Shown: one piece after another, positions 37,188 to 45,136 of the stretch
Layout of the letters: the number at the start of each line of letters is the position of its first letter
How positions within the stretch are numbered: the stretch's first letter is position 1
NCBI RefSeq assembly: GCF_900105335.1
Contig: NZ_LT629770.1
Coordinates: 2,604,001 to 2,668,000, forward strand
DNA: 64,000 nt
Direction: 5' to 3'
DNA from: Microbacterium paraoxydans
GTDB taxonomy: Bacteria; Actinomycetota; Actinomycetes; Actinomycetales; Microbacteriaceae
Made by a program: the position numbers and the translations under genes
Notes under the pieces: generated by a model
What the model saw: the letters and a program-made list of their open reading frames with translations, nothing else
Database searches by the model: none
What the model was told of the DNA's origin: nothing

Positions 37188-37272
37188 GTTCACAACTCAG
37201 GAGATGCGGGGGGATTCGGAGCACAGAGAGGCATCGCCGCGTCCGTGCCCGCCGATCTCCTGAGTTGTGAAC
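37188..37272. repeat. Intergenic inverted repeat, family B copy 3
   Basis: Perfect 18-bp arms GTTCACAACTCAGGAGAT (37188-37205) and ATCTCCTGAGTTGTGAAC (37255-37272) around a 49-nt centre. The arm core CACAACTCAGGAGAT matches family B copy 1 (CACGACTTCGGAGAT) at 12 of 15 positions. It lies between hrpB and the flotillin terminator. Confidence 0.75.
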
Positions 37273-37297
37273 CGGCGGAGGCGGTGCCCGACGACAG

Positions 37298-37338
37298 ACA
37301 GCGGATGCCGCGACCGAGTCGGTCGCGGCATCCGCTGT
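37298..37338 (-). terminator. Long hairpin after the flotillin gene
   Basis: ACAGCGGATGCCGCGACC pairs perfectly with its complement over 18 bp around GAGTC. It starts 9 bp after the flotillin stop. There is no long T-run on the minus strand, but the stem is very strong. Confidence 0.7.
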
Positions 37339-37347
37339 TATGTGCTG

Positions 37348-38949
37348 CTACTCCGCGTCGGGAGCCGGGGGAGCGGGCGGCGGCGGGGTGGTCGGTGCGG
37401 GCGTGCGCGGCGCGGGGGCCGGTGCGGACGCTTCGGCGACTCCCGCCCCGAAGCCGCGGCCGACGGCCTGTCCCTGGATGATGCCGGCGAGATCGAGGCC
37501 GGTCGCGGAGTGCACGCTGTCGAAGACCGAACGCAGGGCTTTCGCGCTGTCGGCACCGACGACGTTGGACGCGCCGTCCTCGCCGGATCCGCCGACGATC
37601 GAGACGCTGCCGATGGCGGCGTAGCCCTTCGCGAACTCCGACATGATCGACGGCAGCACCTCCAGCACGCGCTGCGAGAGGAAGGCATCCTGGTTGGAGG
37701 CGATGGCCTTGGCCTCGGCCTCGACAGCGGCGGCACGGGCTTCACCCTCGGCGCGGATCGCCTCGGCCTCGGCATTGGCGCGCAGCCGACGAGCCTCCGC
37801 CTCCGCCTCCGCCTGGGCGCGCAGCGCGTCGGCGTCACCGGTGGCCTTCGCGATCGCGGCCGCCGCCTCACCGTCGGCGCGCGCCTTGTCGGCCTGTGCC
37901 TGCTGCTCGGCGATGCGGGTGCGCGCCTCGGCCTGCTTGACCTGCTCGATCGCCGCCGCCTCGGCCGCCCGCTCACGCGTGTACAGCTCGGCCTGCGCGC
38001 GGGTCTCCGCCTCGTACCGCTGCGCGTCCGCGACGCGCTTGACGTCGGCGTCGAGCTGCGCCTGCTTGTTCTCGGCCTGCTGCTGGAGCACGGCCTGCTC
38101 GGCCTGGGCGCGGGCGAGCTGCTCGGCCTGCTCCGCTTCGGCGCGTGCGCGGCCGATGCCCGCGTTGGCGTTGGCGGTGTTGGTGTCGAGGGCGGTCTGC
38201 TCGACGAGGTTCGCCTCCTGGTTGGCGATGTTCTTCTGGTTGATCGCGCGGTCGGCGTTGGTCTGCGAGATCTCCGCGGCCTGGCGCTTCGCCTGGATCT
38301 CCGGGGCACCGAGGGACTGGATGTAGCCGACCTTGTCGGTGATGCCCTTGATCTGGAAGGAGTCGAGGATGAGGCCCTGTTCGGCGAGCTCCTGGGAGAC
38401 GTCGGCGGCGATCTGGTCGGAGAACTTCTTGCGCTCCCGCATGAGCTCCACGACGGAGAGCGTCGCGACGATGCCGCGCAGGGCGCCCTCGAGCTGCTCG
38501 GTGGTGAACTGCTCGATTGCCTTGTCCTGGGAGGCGAAGCGCTCGGCGGCCCGGCGCACCAGCAGCGGGTCGGAGCCGATCTTGACGATGGCGACGCCGT
38601 CGACGTTGAGCGTCACGTTGTCGAGCGACTGGGCCTCGGCGTTGAGCGACACCTGCCGTGAGCGGAGGGAGATGATCTCGTGGCGCTGGGTGATCGGGTT
38701 GACGAGCGACTTCCCGTTCACGATGACCGTGACGGGCGATTCCGACATCTCCGAGCTGCTCGTGCCGTCGGCGCCGATCACGGCACGCTGCACCTTCTGC
38801 TTGCGTCCGGAGATGACGAGCGCTTCGTCGGCGCGAGCCACCTTGATCCAGCTGCGGGCGAACAGCAGCAGGATCAGCAGGACGACGATCGCGGCGACGA
38901 CCGCGATCCCGATGACGATGAGGATGCCGACGATTCCGGCGATCTCCAT
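37348..38949 (-). CDS. Flotillin / SPFH-domain membrane protein
   Basis: Flotillin-like scaffold of membrane microdomains, 533 aa. It has an N-terminal membrane segment (about 4-31, IVGILIVIGIAVVAAIVVLLILLL in part), an SPFH/band 7 domain (about 35-215), and a long Ala/Glu coiled coil (about 220-440) with flotillin repeats such as AEAEAEARR. A Pro/Ala-rich tail closes the chain. The ATG at 38949 follows GGGAGG; a longer frame upstream lacks support. It is followed by a strong terminator. Confidence 0.9.
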   Translation of the reverse strand: MEIAGIVGILIVIGIAVVAAIVVLLILLLFARSWIKVARADEALVISGRKQKVQRAVIGADGTSSSEMSESPVTVIVNGKSLVNPITQRHEIISLRSRQVSLNAEAQSLDNVTLNVDGVAIVKIGSDPLLVRRAAERFASQDKAIEQFTTEQLEGALRGIVATLSVVELMRERKKFSDQIAADVSQELAEQGLILDSFQIKGITDKVGYIQSLGAPEIQAKRQAAEISQTNADRAINQKNIANQEANLVEQTALDTNTANANAGIGRARAEAEQAEQLARAQAEQAVLQQQAENKQAQLDADVKRVADAQRYEAETRAQAELYTRERAAEAAAIEQVKQAEARTRIAEQQAQADKARADGEAAAAIAKATGDADALRAQAEAEAEARRLRANAEAEAIRAEGEARAAAVEAEAKAIASNQDAFLSQRVLEVLPSIMSEFAKGYAAIGSVSIVGGSGEDGASNVVGADSAKALRSVFDSVHSATGLDLAGIIQGQAVGRGFGAGVAEASAPAPAPRTPAPTTPPPPAPPAPDAE

Positions 38950-39120
38950 GGATGACCTCCCTGGTTCCCCCCGAGGGGGCGGTCCGATATGCCCACGGTC
39001 GATGTGGGCGTGCGCAACCCACCCTGCCAGAAAAGAGACGCCCGCCACCGCGTCGGGCGCCATCATGCCGGTATCGGTGGGCGTTCCTCCCGTCGCCCTG
39101 CCTGTGGAGGAGGGGAGCGG

Positions 39121-39549
39121 TCAGCGGGTGCGGAGCTTCTCCGCGAGGTCGCGCAGCAGGCGCAGCTCCTCGTCGTCGAGGCGTGACATCCGGTCGGCGA
39201 TCGACCGGCCGTGCACGGTCGCGAGCGCACGGAAGGCCCGGGCGCCCTCGTCCGTCGCGCGGATCAGGGCGCCGCGGCCGTCGTCCGGGTCGGCGCACTT
39301 CGCGACCAGTCCCCGCGTCACCATGCGGTCGACGAGGCGGGAGACGCTCGGCTGGCTGATGAGCATGTTGGCGGTGATGTCGCGCAGGCGGGCGGTCATC
39401 TCCGGCGAGCGCGTGACGGTGAGCAGCACGTCGTACTCGGCCTGCGTGATGTCGCCGGTGTCGAAGTCGGCTGCCATCTCGGTGAACAGTTCGTGCTGCG
39501 CGCGGAACAGGCTTTCCCAGGCCTCCAGCGCGAGCTTCCGATCGGTCAT
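39121..39549 (-). CDS. MarR-family transcriptional regulator
   Basis: MarR-type regulator, 142 aa. Winged helix: ITQAEYDVLLTVTRS, then DITANMLISQPSVSRLVDRMVTRGLVAK with wing DPDDGRGALIRATDEG. The ATG at 39549 follows -10-like TACTCT by 6 nt (GTGAGG between), suggesting a leaderless or very short leader. It lies 171 bp upstream of flotillin on the same strand and may be co-transcribed with it. Ligand unknown. Confidence 0.87.
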   Translation of the reverse strand: MTDRKLALEAWESLFRAQHELFTEMAADFDTGDITQAEYDVLLTVTRSPEMTARLRDITANMLISQPSVSRLVDRMVTRGLVAKCADPDDGRGALIRATDEGARAFRALATVHGRSIADRMSRLDDEELRLLRDLAEKLRTR

Positions 39550-39573
39550 CCTCACAGAGTACCGGGCGCAGTA

Positions 39574-39607
39574 AAGGGCCGGTCGGAGAGGCTCCCGACC
39601 GGCCCTT
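39574..39607. terminator. Strong hairpin at the left edge of the island
   Basis: AAGGGCCGGTCGG and CCGACCGGCCCTT form a perfect 13-bp stem with an 8-nt loop, followed by TGT. It sits 24 bp upstream of the MarR start, where no plus-strand gene ends, so it may be the surviving terminator of a gene lost when the region rearranged. Confidence 0.55.
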
Positions 39608-39931
39608 GTCCCTTGCACCAAGAGTGTCCTGCAATCACATGCGGTGGATGCCACAGCAAACATTCACCGTGCGATCACTGTATAACGGCGAGGTAACGAA
39701 TGCAACGGTTTGATCACGAATAGGCGGGATTCGCAGCGATGATGTGCGTTTTCACGAAACCTGGCGAATTTTCGGTGCGGGGCCGACATCACGCGGCGAT
39801 CGAGCGCCGTTGGCGCGGCATGGTTAGTTTCGACAGTGGCGCGATGCGCAGTCTTCGTGTGGGGCGAGCGTTCCGTTAGCATTCGCGTCGCCGGCAGAAC
39901 GCGCGCACGAAAGTGGTCGAAGGTGGCGGCG
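39608..39931. other. AT-richer non-coding stretch
   Basis: No supported gene. The segment about 39650-39780 is visibly richer in A and T than the flanking DNA and includes runs such as GAATTTTCGG. It may carry promoter elements for the downstream remnant. No repeat was recognised. Confidence 0.4.
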
Positions 39932-40310
39932 ATGAGGGATGGTTGGGTGAATGGTGTCCCGGGGGTCCGCTGGTTGGAGGGGTGGTTCGCGCCGGAGCGG
40001 CCCGCGCTGGTGGACGTGCCGTCGGGGTGGTTCCGCTTCTTGCGCGCCTCGATAAGCAGCGCGCGTCGATGGCGCCGGGGTATGTGCTCCATCAGGTGAA
40101 GTCGAAGTTCGGGGCGCCGCGTTTCTATGCCCAGCCGGCCGAGGATCCGGCCGCCTACCACGAGGCGTTCAACGAGGTGATTCCAGCAGCGGAGCGGGAG
40201 AGCATCTCCACGTATGAATGGTGCGGGAGCCGGCAGCGCAGTACTTCGTTGACCTGTGAGGGTGGGCGCTTTGCCCCGAGCATGCGCCTCGGGAAGCCGA
40301 ACCCTCCTGA
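39932..40310 (+). pseudogene. Remnant of a small QVKxKFG-type hypothetical protein
   Basis: One frame reads MRDGWVNGVPGVRWLEGWF...GWFRFL, then the reading continues in another frame as ARLDKQRASMAPGYVLHQVK-SKFGAPRFYA...AERESISTYEWCG. The end of the family pattern, GWALCPEHA, is found in a third frame after a TGA. Intact relatives in actinobacteria and phages read GW..L..L...P.Y...QVKEKFG.LRFY...AE..S...CE.CG in one frame. Two frameshifts and a stop make this a decaying gene (or an assembly error). Function unknown. Confidence 0.6.
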
Positions 40311-40470
40311 CTCGAGCGTGGCAGCCGGGGGCATCCCTGTGGCTGATAGCTTTCCGATGTCGATGATGTGCGGGGGCACCGCCCGTGGTGACAGCTCATC
40401 GTGCTCGATCGACGCTCGAGTGTGAGACCGGGTTGAGGCAGGCGGAAGAGAGCGGGGCGAGGGAGCAGTG

Positions 40471-41475
40471 ATGAACAGGGACGAGGCGCAGGCGCGGGTT
40501 GTCACGGAAGGTGCGTTGGTCTGGCATTACACGAGTCTGGATACCGTCAACCGCATCCTCGAAAACAATTATCTGCTTGCCACCGAAGTGTCGTTCCAGA
40601 ACGACATCCGCGAGACCGTGACCGCGGACGACGCGTTCAAAGAAGCTCTTGACGTGCTCTCGGCGGACCCATCGTTTTCGAGGTTCGTCGGTTCCACCCG
40701 CCAGCTTCTGGGAGACCTGGAAAACGGGATGCACCTGGGAGGGTCGTTGGATGGGGCATTGGTCGACAACGCCCGTTTCATCCTCTGCTCCTCCGGCGAC
40801 CCTGATTCCCTGTATGCGTGGCGGACATACGGCACCAGTGGTGCGATCGGATGCGCGATTGGCCTTGACCCCGCGGTTCCGCTCGGTGTCGTCGTCGACC
40901 CAACCCATGCGGCAGGCGGGTACCCCGTGCGCGGGTGGACGGAGGTGATCTATTCACCCGAGACAGTCGCTCAGATCGCTGAGGCTGAGCTCATCACGTT
41001 GGGGAACTCGTGGAACCTCGAGATGTCGGGCGAAGACGAGCAAGCCGCAGCGTCTGCTTTCAATCTTCTGATCACGCATCTCGAGATGGCGCGCTCTCGT
41101 GTTCGGGCGGTGGCGAAGGACCCGTCGTTCGCGGATGAGAGAGAGCGCCGCGTGACAATGGAGGGCATCGGGCGCGTGTCCCCGATGCCTCTGACCTTCA
41201 CGCCGAGCAGCATGGGACCCCGCCCGCACGTCAGGCTCGCAACCGCGCCGACGTGGGGATCAGTCGTGCCCGGCGCGCATAGCGCGCCGAGGCTACCAAT
41301 CCGCGCGATCAAACTCGGTCCTGACGCGCCCGAGATCGCTGAGGTTTCGGCGCAGTGGATGCTGCGCGCCAATGGCTACTACCTCGACGGGATCCCGGTG
41401 CGAAGCGGGTGGCCGGATGATTGGGAACACACCGTCATCGTTGCCCGATCGCGTCACCCCTACAGGTCGCGGTGA
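40471..41475 (+). CDS. DUF2971-like protein
   Basis: A 334-aa cytoplasmic protein resembling the DUF2971 family. The N-terminal motif is VWHYTSLDTVNRILENN (His19, Tyr20) followed by LATEVSFQNDIRE, where the family has ...ND..E. The central motif is CSSGDPDSLYAWRTYG, then GCAIGLD, and later VIYS and FADERERRV. The HYT...IL opening resembles the start of ADP-ribosyltransferase folds, but that is my inference. The ATG at 40471 follows GAGGGAG. It lies between a pseudogene and a large predicted nuclease, in a region with weaker third-codon GC than the flanks. Confidence 0.7.
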   Translation: MNRDEAQARVVTEGALVWHYTSLDTVNRILENNYLLATEVSFQNDIRETVTADDAFKEALDVLSADPSFSRFVGSTRQLLGDLENGMHLGGSLDGALVDNARFILCSSGDPDSLYAWRTYGTSGAIGCAIGLDPAVPLGVVVDPTHAAGGYPVRGWTEVIYSPETVAQIAEAELITLGNSWNLEMSGEDEQAAASAFNLLITHLEMARSRVRAVAKDPSFADERERRVTMEGIGRVSPMPLTFTPSSMGPRPHVRLATAPTWGSVVPGAHSAPRLPIRAIKLGPDAPEIAEVSAQWMLRANGYYLDGIPVRSGWPDDWEHTVIVARSRHPYRSR

Positions 41476-41891
41476 CCCCGGGCGACCGGGGTCAGCGTGA
41501 TCATGCCCACCGGCGGAGGGCGTCGCGCATCTGTCGCGCGGTCGTGAAGCCGCTGCGGCGGGCGACGTCTTCGTATTCTGCGGCGCGGTTGACCGTCGTA
41601 GATGGAGAGAAGGCCGCGGGCGGTGCGAACGCGGCGACTCTCGATCTCGCCGTGGGCTGGTGTCCGTGGCGGCGAAGACGCGGAGCAACACAGCCAGGCC
41701 CGACGTCCCCGCCTTGTGCGGGTACGTCTTTCTTTCCCGCCATCGACGCCGCACTTTGATGCCGCGTCGCGCGTGTGGGCGGCGCCGGCTGATCACTCCC
41801 ATTGGTGCCGACCGGGCATGATTGTTCGCGGCGGGGACGTGTTGCTACCGGCCTGCGCCGGGTTGGGGGTGGTGTGTGGTTGCATGAGCCC
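41476..41891. other. Non-coding spacer with a possible gene fragment
   Basis: No complete gene is supported. On the minus strand, about 41504-41590 reads EYEDVARRSGFTTARQMRDA, similar in feel to the C-terminal helix-turn-helix of AraC-type regulators, but it has no matching upstream part. Otherwise nothing was recognised. No clear promoter for the next gene was found. Confidence 0.35.
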
Positions 41892-44333
41892 ATGGCATCG
41901 AAGTCGAAGCGGATGAAGGCGCGGAACAAGCGTCGACGGCACTCCACCGGGCGTTCGTCCGCGACGGCAGTCGTGGACCCGCACGCGAAGTTCCTGATGA
42001 AGTCCAGCGAGGCGATGTTCTCGTTGTTTGCGGAGATGTCGGCCGACGGTGATTTCTCGGAGAACGTCGAGCAGGCGTTCGCAGAGCGGGTGGGGGAGCT
42101 CGCGGAGGTGGGGTCGCGTTTCGCTCCGGTGCGTCTGGCGGAGACGGCCCGTCTGGCGTTTTTCCCGCTGGCACCTGAGGGTGAGGTCGTGGTTCACCCT
42201 GAGGGTGGGGCGTTCCAACTTGAGCTGCTTCTGTTGCTGGCAGTCACGGGCCGGGCGTCTGCACGCTCGAGCGGGCAGACGGTCCGTGCGGGGGAGATGA
42301 GCCGTTCGGTGCAAGACGTGCGGGAGCTGATCGATCTGGTCACGAATCTGGGCATGCTTCGCCCGCTCGCGAGCGTCGACCGGGACGACCCGCTGGCATG
42401 GTTGTCGTTCAGTGTGCAGGGGTCGGAAGTCGCGATGCGCAACTCGTCGTACCCGGAGGCCGCACAGGCGACCGTCCTCGAGCTCCTCGACGGCAACGAC
42501 ACCGTCCGTGCGGGCTTGGAGTCCAGCGTCGGTTTCACCGCAACCGACGCGTTGAGTGTCCTTGCGGCGTGCGATGCGATCCAGAAACGCAAGTTGAACG
42601 ACCGGGGACAGCGCGTCGCTGCCACCCACAACGTGATCGATGCCGGCGCGGATGTTGATGAGGATCAGCTGTTCGGTGCTGTCGGGGATGCGCTGATGGC
42701 GCTGTTCGAACCGCCCGTCGAGGACTGCACGGTCGGGGCCGACGAGCTGGCCGTGGAGAGCGGGCTCGGGCAGGAGCGCATCGAACGTATCCTCGATTTC
42801 TTCTCCTTCGATCCCGGCGAGATGACTCCGTTGGAAGCCGCGACGAGGTTTGTTCAGGGAGACAACCCCTGGCGCACGGCGCCCCTGCTCCGAGACGACT
42901 CCGGACGGGTGCTGCTGCTGCACAACGCCCACTGTGCGACTGCGATCAAGGAACGGCTGGAGGAGCACCTCAAACCCTTGAAGGCGTGGAGCGTGTACGC
43001 GAAGCATCGCGGCGACATGTTGGAGGAGCGGGTCTTGCGGGCGATGCGCACGATCGTTCCGACCGGGACGTATCGGAACGGGTTTGAGTTCTTCATTCCC
43101 GGCACGGAGGAAGAGGCCGCCGATCGGGTGCCCGCTGACTACACGAAGCGGGTGGAGTGCGACCACCTGGTCCTGGTCGACGATGTCGCGTTCATCATCG
43201 AGGACAAGGCGGTCGCTTTCAGCGCGCTCGCGCGCGGCGGGAAGAGCACCCGTCAACGGGCAGACCTGAGGGGGATCATCACCAAGGCTGCTGAGCAGGC
43301 GGGTCGTGTCCGCACCGCGATCGTCCGCGACGGTGGCATGCGGGTGGAGGGTGAGGGGTGGGTGGATCTCGGGCATATCCGAGAGATCCACACCATCGCT
43401 GTCAGCCTCGACGACATTCCCACGGTGTTCACCGCGACAGCGGACCTGCTGCAGGCGGGACTCATCGACTTGGATAACGTGCCCTGGACGGTGTCCTTGC
43501 ACGACTTGGAGTTGATCGCTGATCTCGTCGATCGGCCGGCCGAGTTCCTCCTCTACCTGCGGCGGCGGCGCGACCCGGTCACGACGATGATGTACATGGC
43601 GCCGGACGAGTTGGACCTGTTCCTGTACTTCTACGAGACGGGTCTGTGGGTCGAACCGGATCCGGATCTTGTGCGGGAGGCGTTTCCGTTCCTGCCCGCC
43701 CCATCTCCGGGCGACTTTCGTCGTTACCGCGACCAGGGCCCTGGAATAATCACGAGCAGAACGGATGCGTTGGACCGCTGGTACTACAGCCGGGACCATA
43801 CGCCGCGGGCGCCGAAGCCGACGATGGCCGTCACGGCGATCGTCGACCTGGTCGACGAGCTCGAGCGGCGACAGTGCTACGGGTGGTTGAGTATCGGCGC
43901 GACCCTTCGCGCGGGAAACGCCGCTGACCAGGAACGGCTCGCCCGTCACCCGAAAGACCTTCTCGATAACCCTCGTCCCGACGGGCGGGGACGGTCGTTG
44001 ACTGTCCCGATGACCGGGACGGTGAACCCCGAAGAGGGGTGGATTCTGGTGTGGGCGACTAAGCCTGCAACGGTCGACACGAAGCGGTGGGTCACGAATA
44101 TCCGCGGCTATCTGAAAGCCAAGGGACACCAGCTGAAGATCCCTCGGGTTGTCGCGTTCGCCTTCGACGAAGGGACACGCGAGCTGTTTGATGTGCTTTA
44201 CGAGGGAGACACGGGCTCGCTCGATCCCGCTTTGATGGCGACGCTACGAGCGCTCCAGCCCGCCAGCGCCCTGCAATCGCGTCTTCCACCGGAAGCGAAG
44301 AAACGCCCGGGCAAAGGACCCGCGCCGAAGTGA
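41892..44333 (+). CDS. Large uncharacterised protein with PD-(D/E)XK-like nuclease core
   Basis: An 813-aa protein that I cannot assign to a named family. A basic N-terminus (SKSKRMKARNKRRR) precedes a helical region. Near residues 373-480 there is a PD-(D/E)XK-like core: LEERV (helix with Glu), then CDHLVLVDDVAFIIEDKA with Asp424, Glu437 and Lys439 in the D-x(12)-E-x-K arrangement, then a Gln/Lys-bearing helix. The remaining 330 residues are mixed alpha/beta. The ATG at 41892 (MASKSK) is chosen although no good ribosome site is visible; other starts are possible. The antisense strand is open but has no codon-usage support. DNA cleavage is predicted, not shown. Confidence 0.7.
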   Translation: MASKSKRMKARNKRRRHSTGRSSATAVVDPHAKFLMKSSEAMFSLFAEMSADGDFSENVEQAFAERVGELAEVGSRFAPVRLAETARLAFFPLAPEGEVVVHPEGGAFQLELLLLLAVTGRASARSSGQTVRAGEMSRSVQDVRELIDLVTNLGMLRPLASVDRDDPLAWLSFSVQGSEVAMRNSSYPEAAQATVLELLDGNDTVRAGLESSVGFTATDALSVLAACDAIQKRKLNDRGQRVAATHNVIDAGADVDEDQLFGAVGDALMALFEPPVEDCTVGADELAVESGLGQERIERILDFFSFDPGEMTPLEAATRFVQGDNPWRTAPLLRDDSGRVLLLHNAHCATAIKERLEEHLKPLKAWSVYAKHRGDMLEERVLRAMRTIVPTGTYRNGFEFFIPGTEEEAADRVPADYTKRVECDHLVLVDDVAFIIEDKAVAFSALARGGKSTRQRADLRGIITKAAEQAGRVRTAIVRDGGMRVEGEGWVDLGHIREIHTIAVSLDDIPTVFTATADLLQAGLIDLDNVPWTVSLHDLELIADLVDRPAEFLLYLRRRRDPVTTMMYMAPDELDLFLYFYETGLWVEPDPDLVREAFPFLPAPSPGDFRRYRDQGPGIITSRTDALDRWYYSRDHTPRAPKPTMAVTAIVDLVDELERRQCYGWLSIGATLRAGNAADQERLARHPKDLLDNPRPDGRGRSLTVPMTGTVNPEEGWILVWATKPATVDTKRWVTNIRGYLKAKGHQLKIPRVVAFAFDEGTRELFDVLYEGDTGSLDPALMATLRALQPASALQSRLPPEAKKRPGKGPAPK

Positions 44334-44564
44334 GGTGACCGCTGTCAGCGACAGGGAGAGCGGATGGCACGGCGCGGGCCGGCTCACCTAGTGGATGAGC
44401 TCCGTGGCGCCATAAAACTCACCCGGAGTAGTCGTGCGCTGCGCTCTTGTCCGATCCCAGTCGTGGGGCGCACCCTGGAGGTGGAACGCGGGCGATCCCG
44501 GGCGGGCGGGCCAAGCCTGCGTCCTCGCTGCTGGACCGGCGGGGGCTGAAGCGGGTCCAGGCGA

Positions 44565-44604
44565 GGCGCCCCGGGTATTGGTACCCCCCCCGGCCCGGGG
44601 CGCC
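44565..44604. repeat. GC-rich hairpin with poly-C loop
   Basis: GGCGCCCCGGG (44565-44575) pairs perfectly with CCCGGGGCGCC (44594-44604). The loop holds a run of eight C. No adjacent gene end explains it as a terminator, other than the large protein's stop 230 bp upstream. Confidence 0.55.
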
Positions 44605-44718
44605 CCGCGGCGGCGTCTTGAGGAAGGACGCGTGAGGAGCCATACCCATGATCTTCTCGGCGAGTAAGTGGGGCATCGTTAGCGTCGGGATTGAGGTGTC
44701 AGACGCGTCCGATCATGA

Positions 44719-44892
44719 TCACGGTCGCGGTGGGATGTCGTTGCTCTCAGCAAGCTCGGAAGTCCTGCCAGGCCGATCACGAAGCAAGATCTGTGGAGAG
44801 TCTCGCAAGTCACCTTCACAGACGCGCAAGGCGACCGGTGGGTGCGAGCCGGCGGGACGTTGGCGCTCTTGTCAGCAGATACGTCGTCGTGA
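44719..44892 (+). pseudogene. C-terminal remnant of an unknown gene
   Basis: An open frame without a start codon reads LWRVSQVTFTDAQGDRWVRA then GGTLALLSADTSS and stop. The composition (WRV..VTFTDA.G..WVR..G.L) looks like a genuine folded-domain end rather than chance. It is closed upstream by TGA at 44716. Likely a 5'-truncated gene. Confidence 0.35.
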
Positions 44893-45136
44893 GGGCCGCG
44901 GTGAGTGTAGCTAGCCGCGGACCGGCGAACGACCGGTCCCGCAACGTCGTTGGAGCGACCAGATTGCTCGTGCGGGCCTTTTGCCTGCGGCGCCGGACTC
45001 CCCGCGAAAGTGTCGACAGGTTTGGTGACAAGACATGTCGGCTCACTCCCGCGTCACCGGCGCGTCGTTACGCGGGCGTCCAACTCACTGATTGCCAACT
45101 TTCGTGGAAACGGACAGCGATGGCGCGCGCATCGCC

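Larger units (their letters stand above)
44334..45136. other. About 800 bp of gene debris at the right side of the island
   Basis: No intact gene. It holds a GC hairpin with a poly-C tract (44565-44604), a C-terminal coding remnant (44719-44892), and near 45010-45110 a motif-rich stretch with TGTCGACA and GACATGTC palindromes (GTTTGGTGACAAGACATGTC) that looks like the end of an insertion sequence. No transposase is present. The ABC permease gene begins its 3' end at 45137. Confidence 0.5.

Noticed and set aside
41501..41947. A 148-codon minus-strand frame whose end looks like an AraC helix-turn-helix
   Set aside because: Only about 25 residues look protein-like and the rest is low-complexity. 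At most a fragment; recorded in the spacer entry instead.
41793..44129. A 778-codon minus-strand frame opposite the large predicted nuclease
   Set aside because: Its composition is the usual antisense Arg/His/Gln/Val bias with no recognisable motif, while the plus strand carries a coherent D-E-K core and good amino-acid composition.
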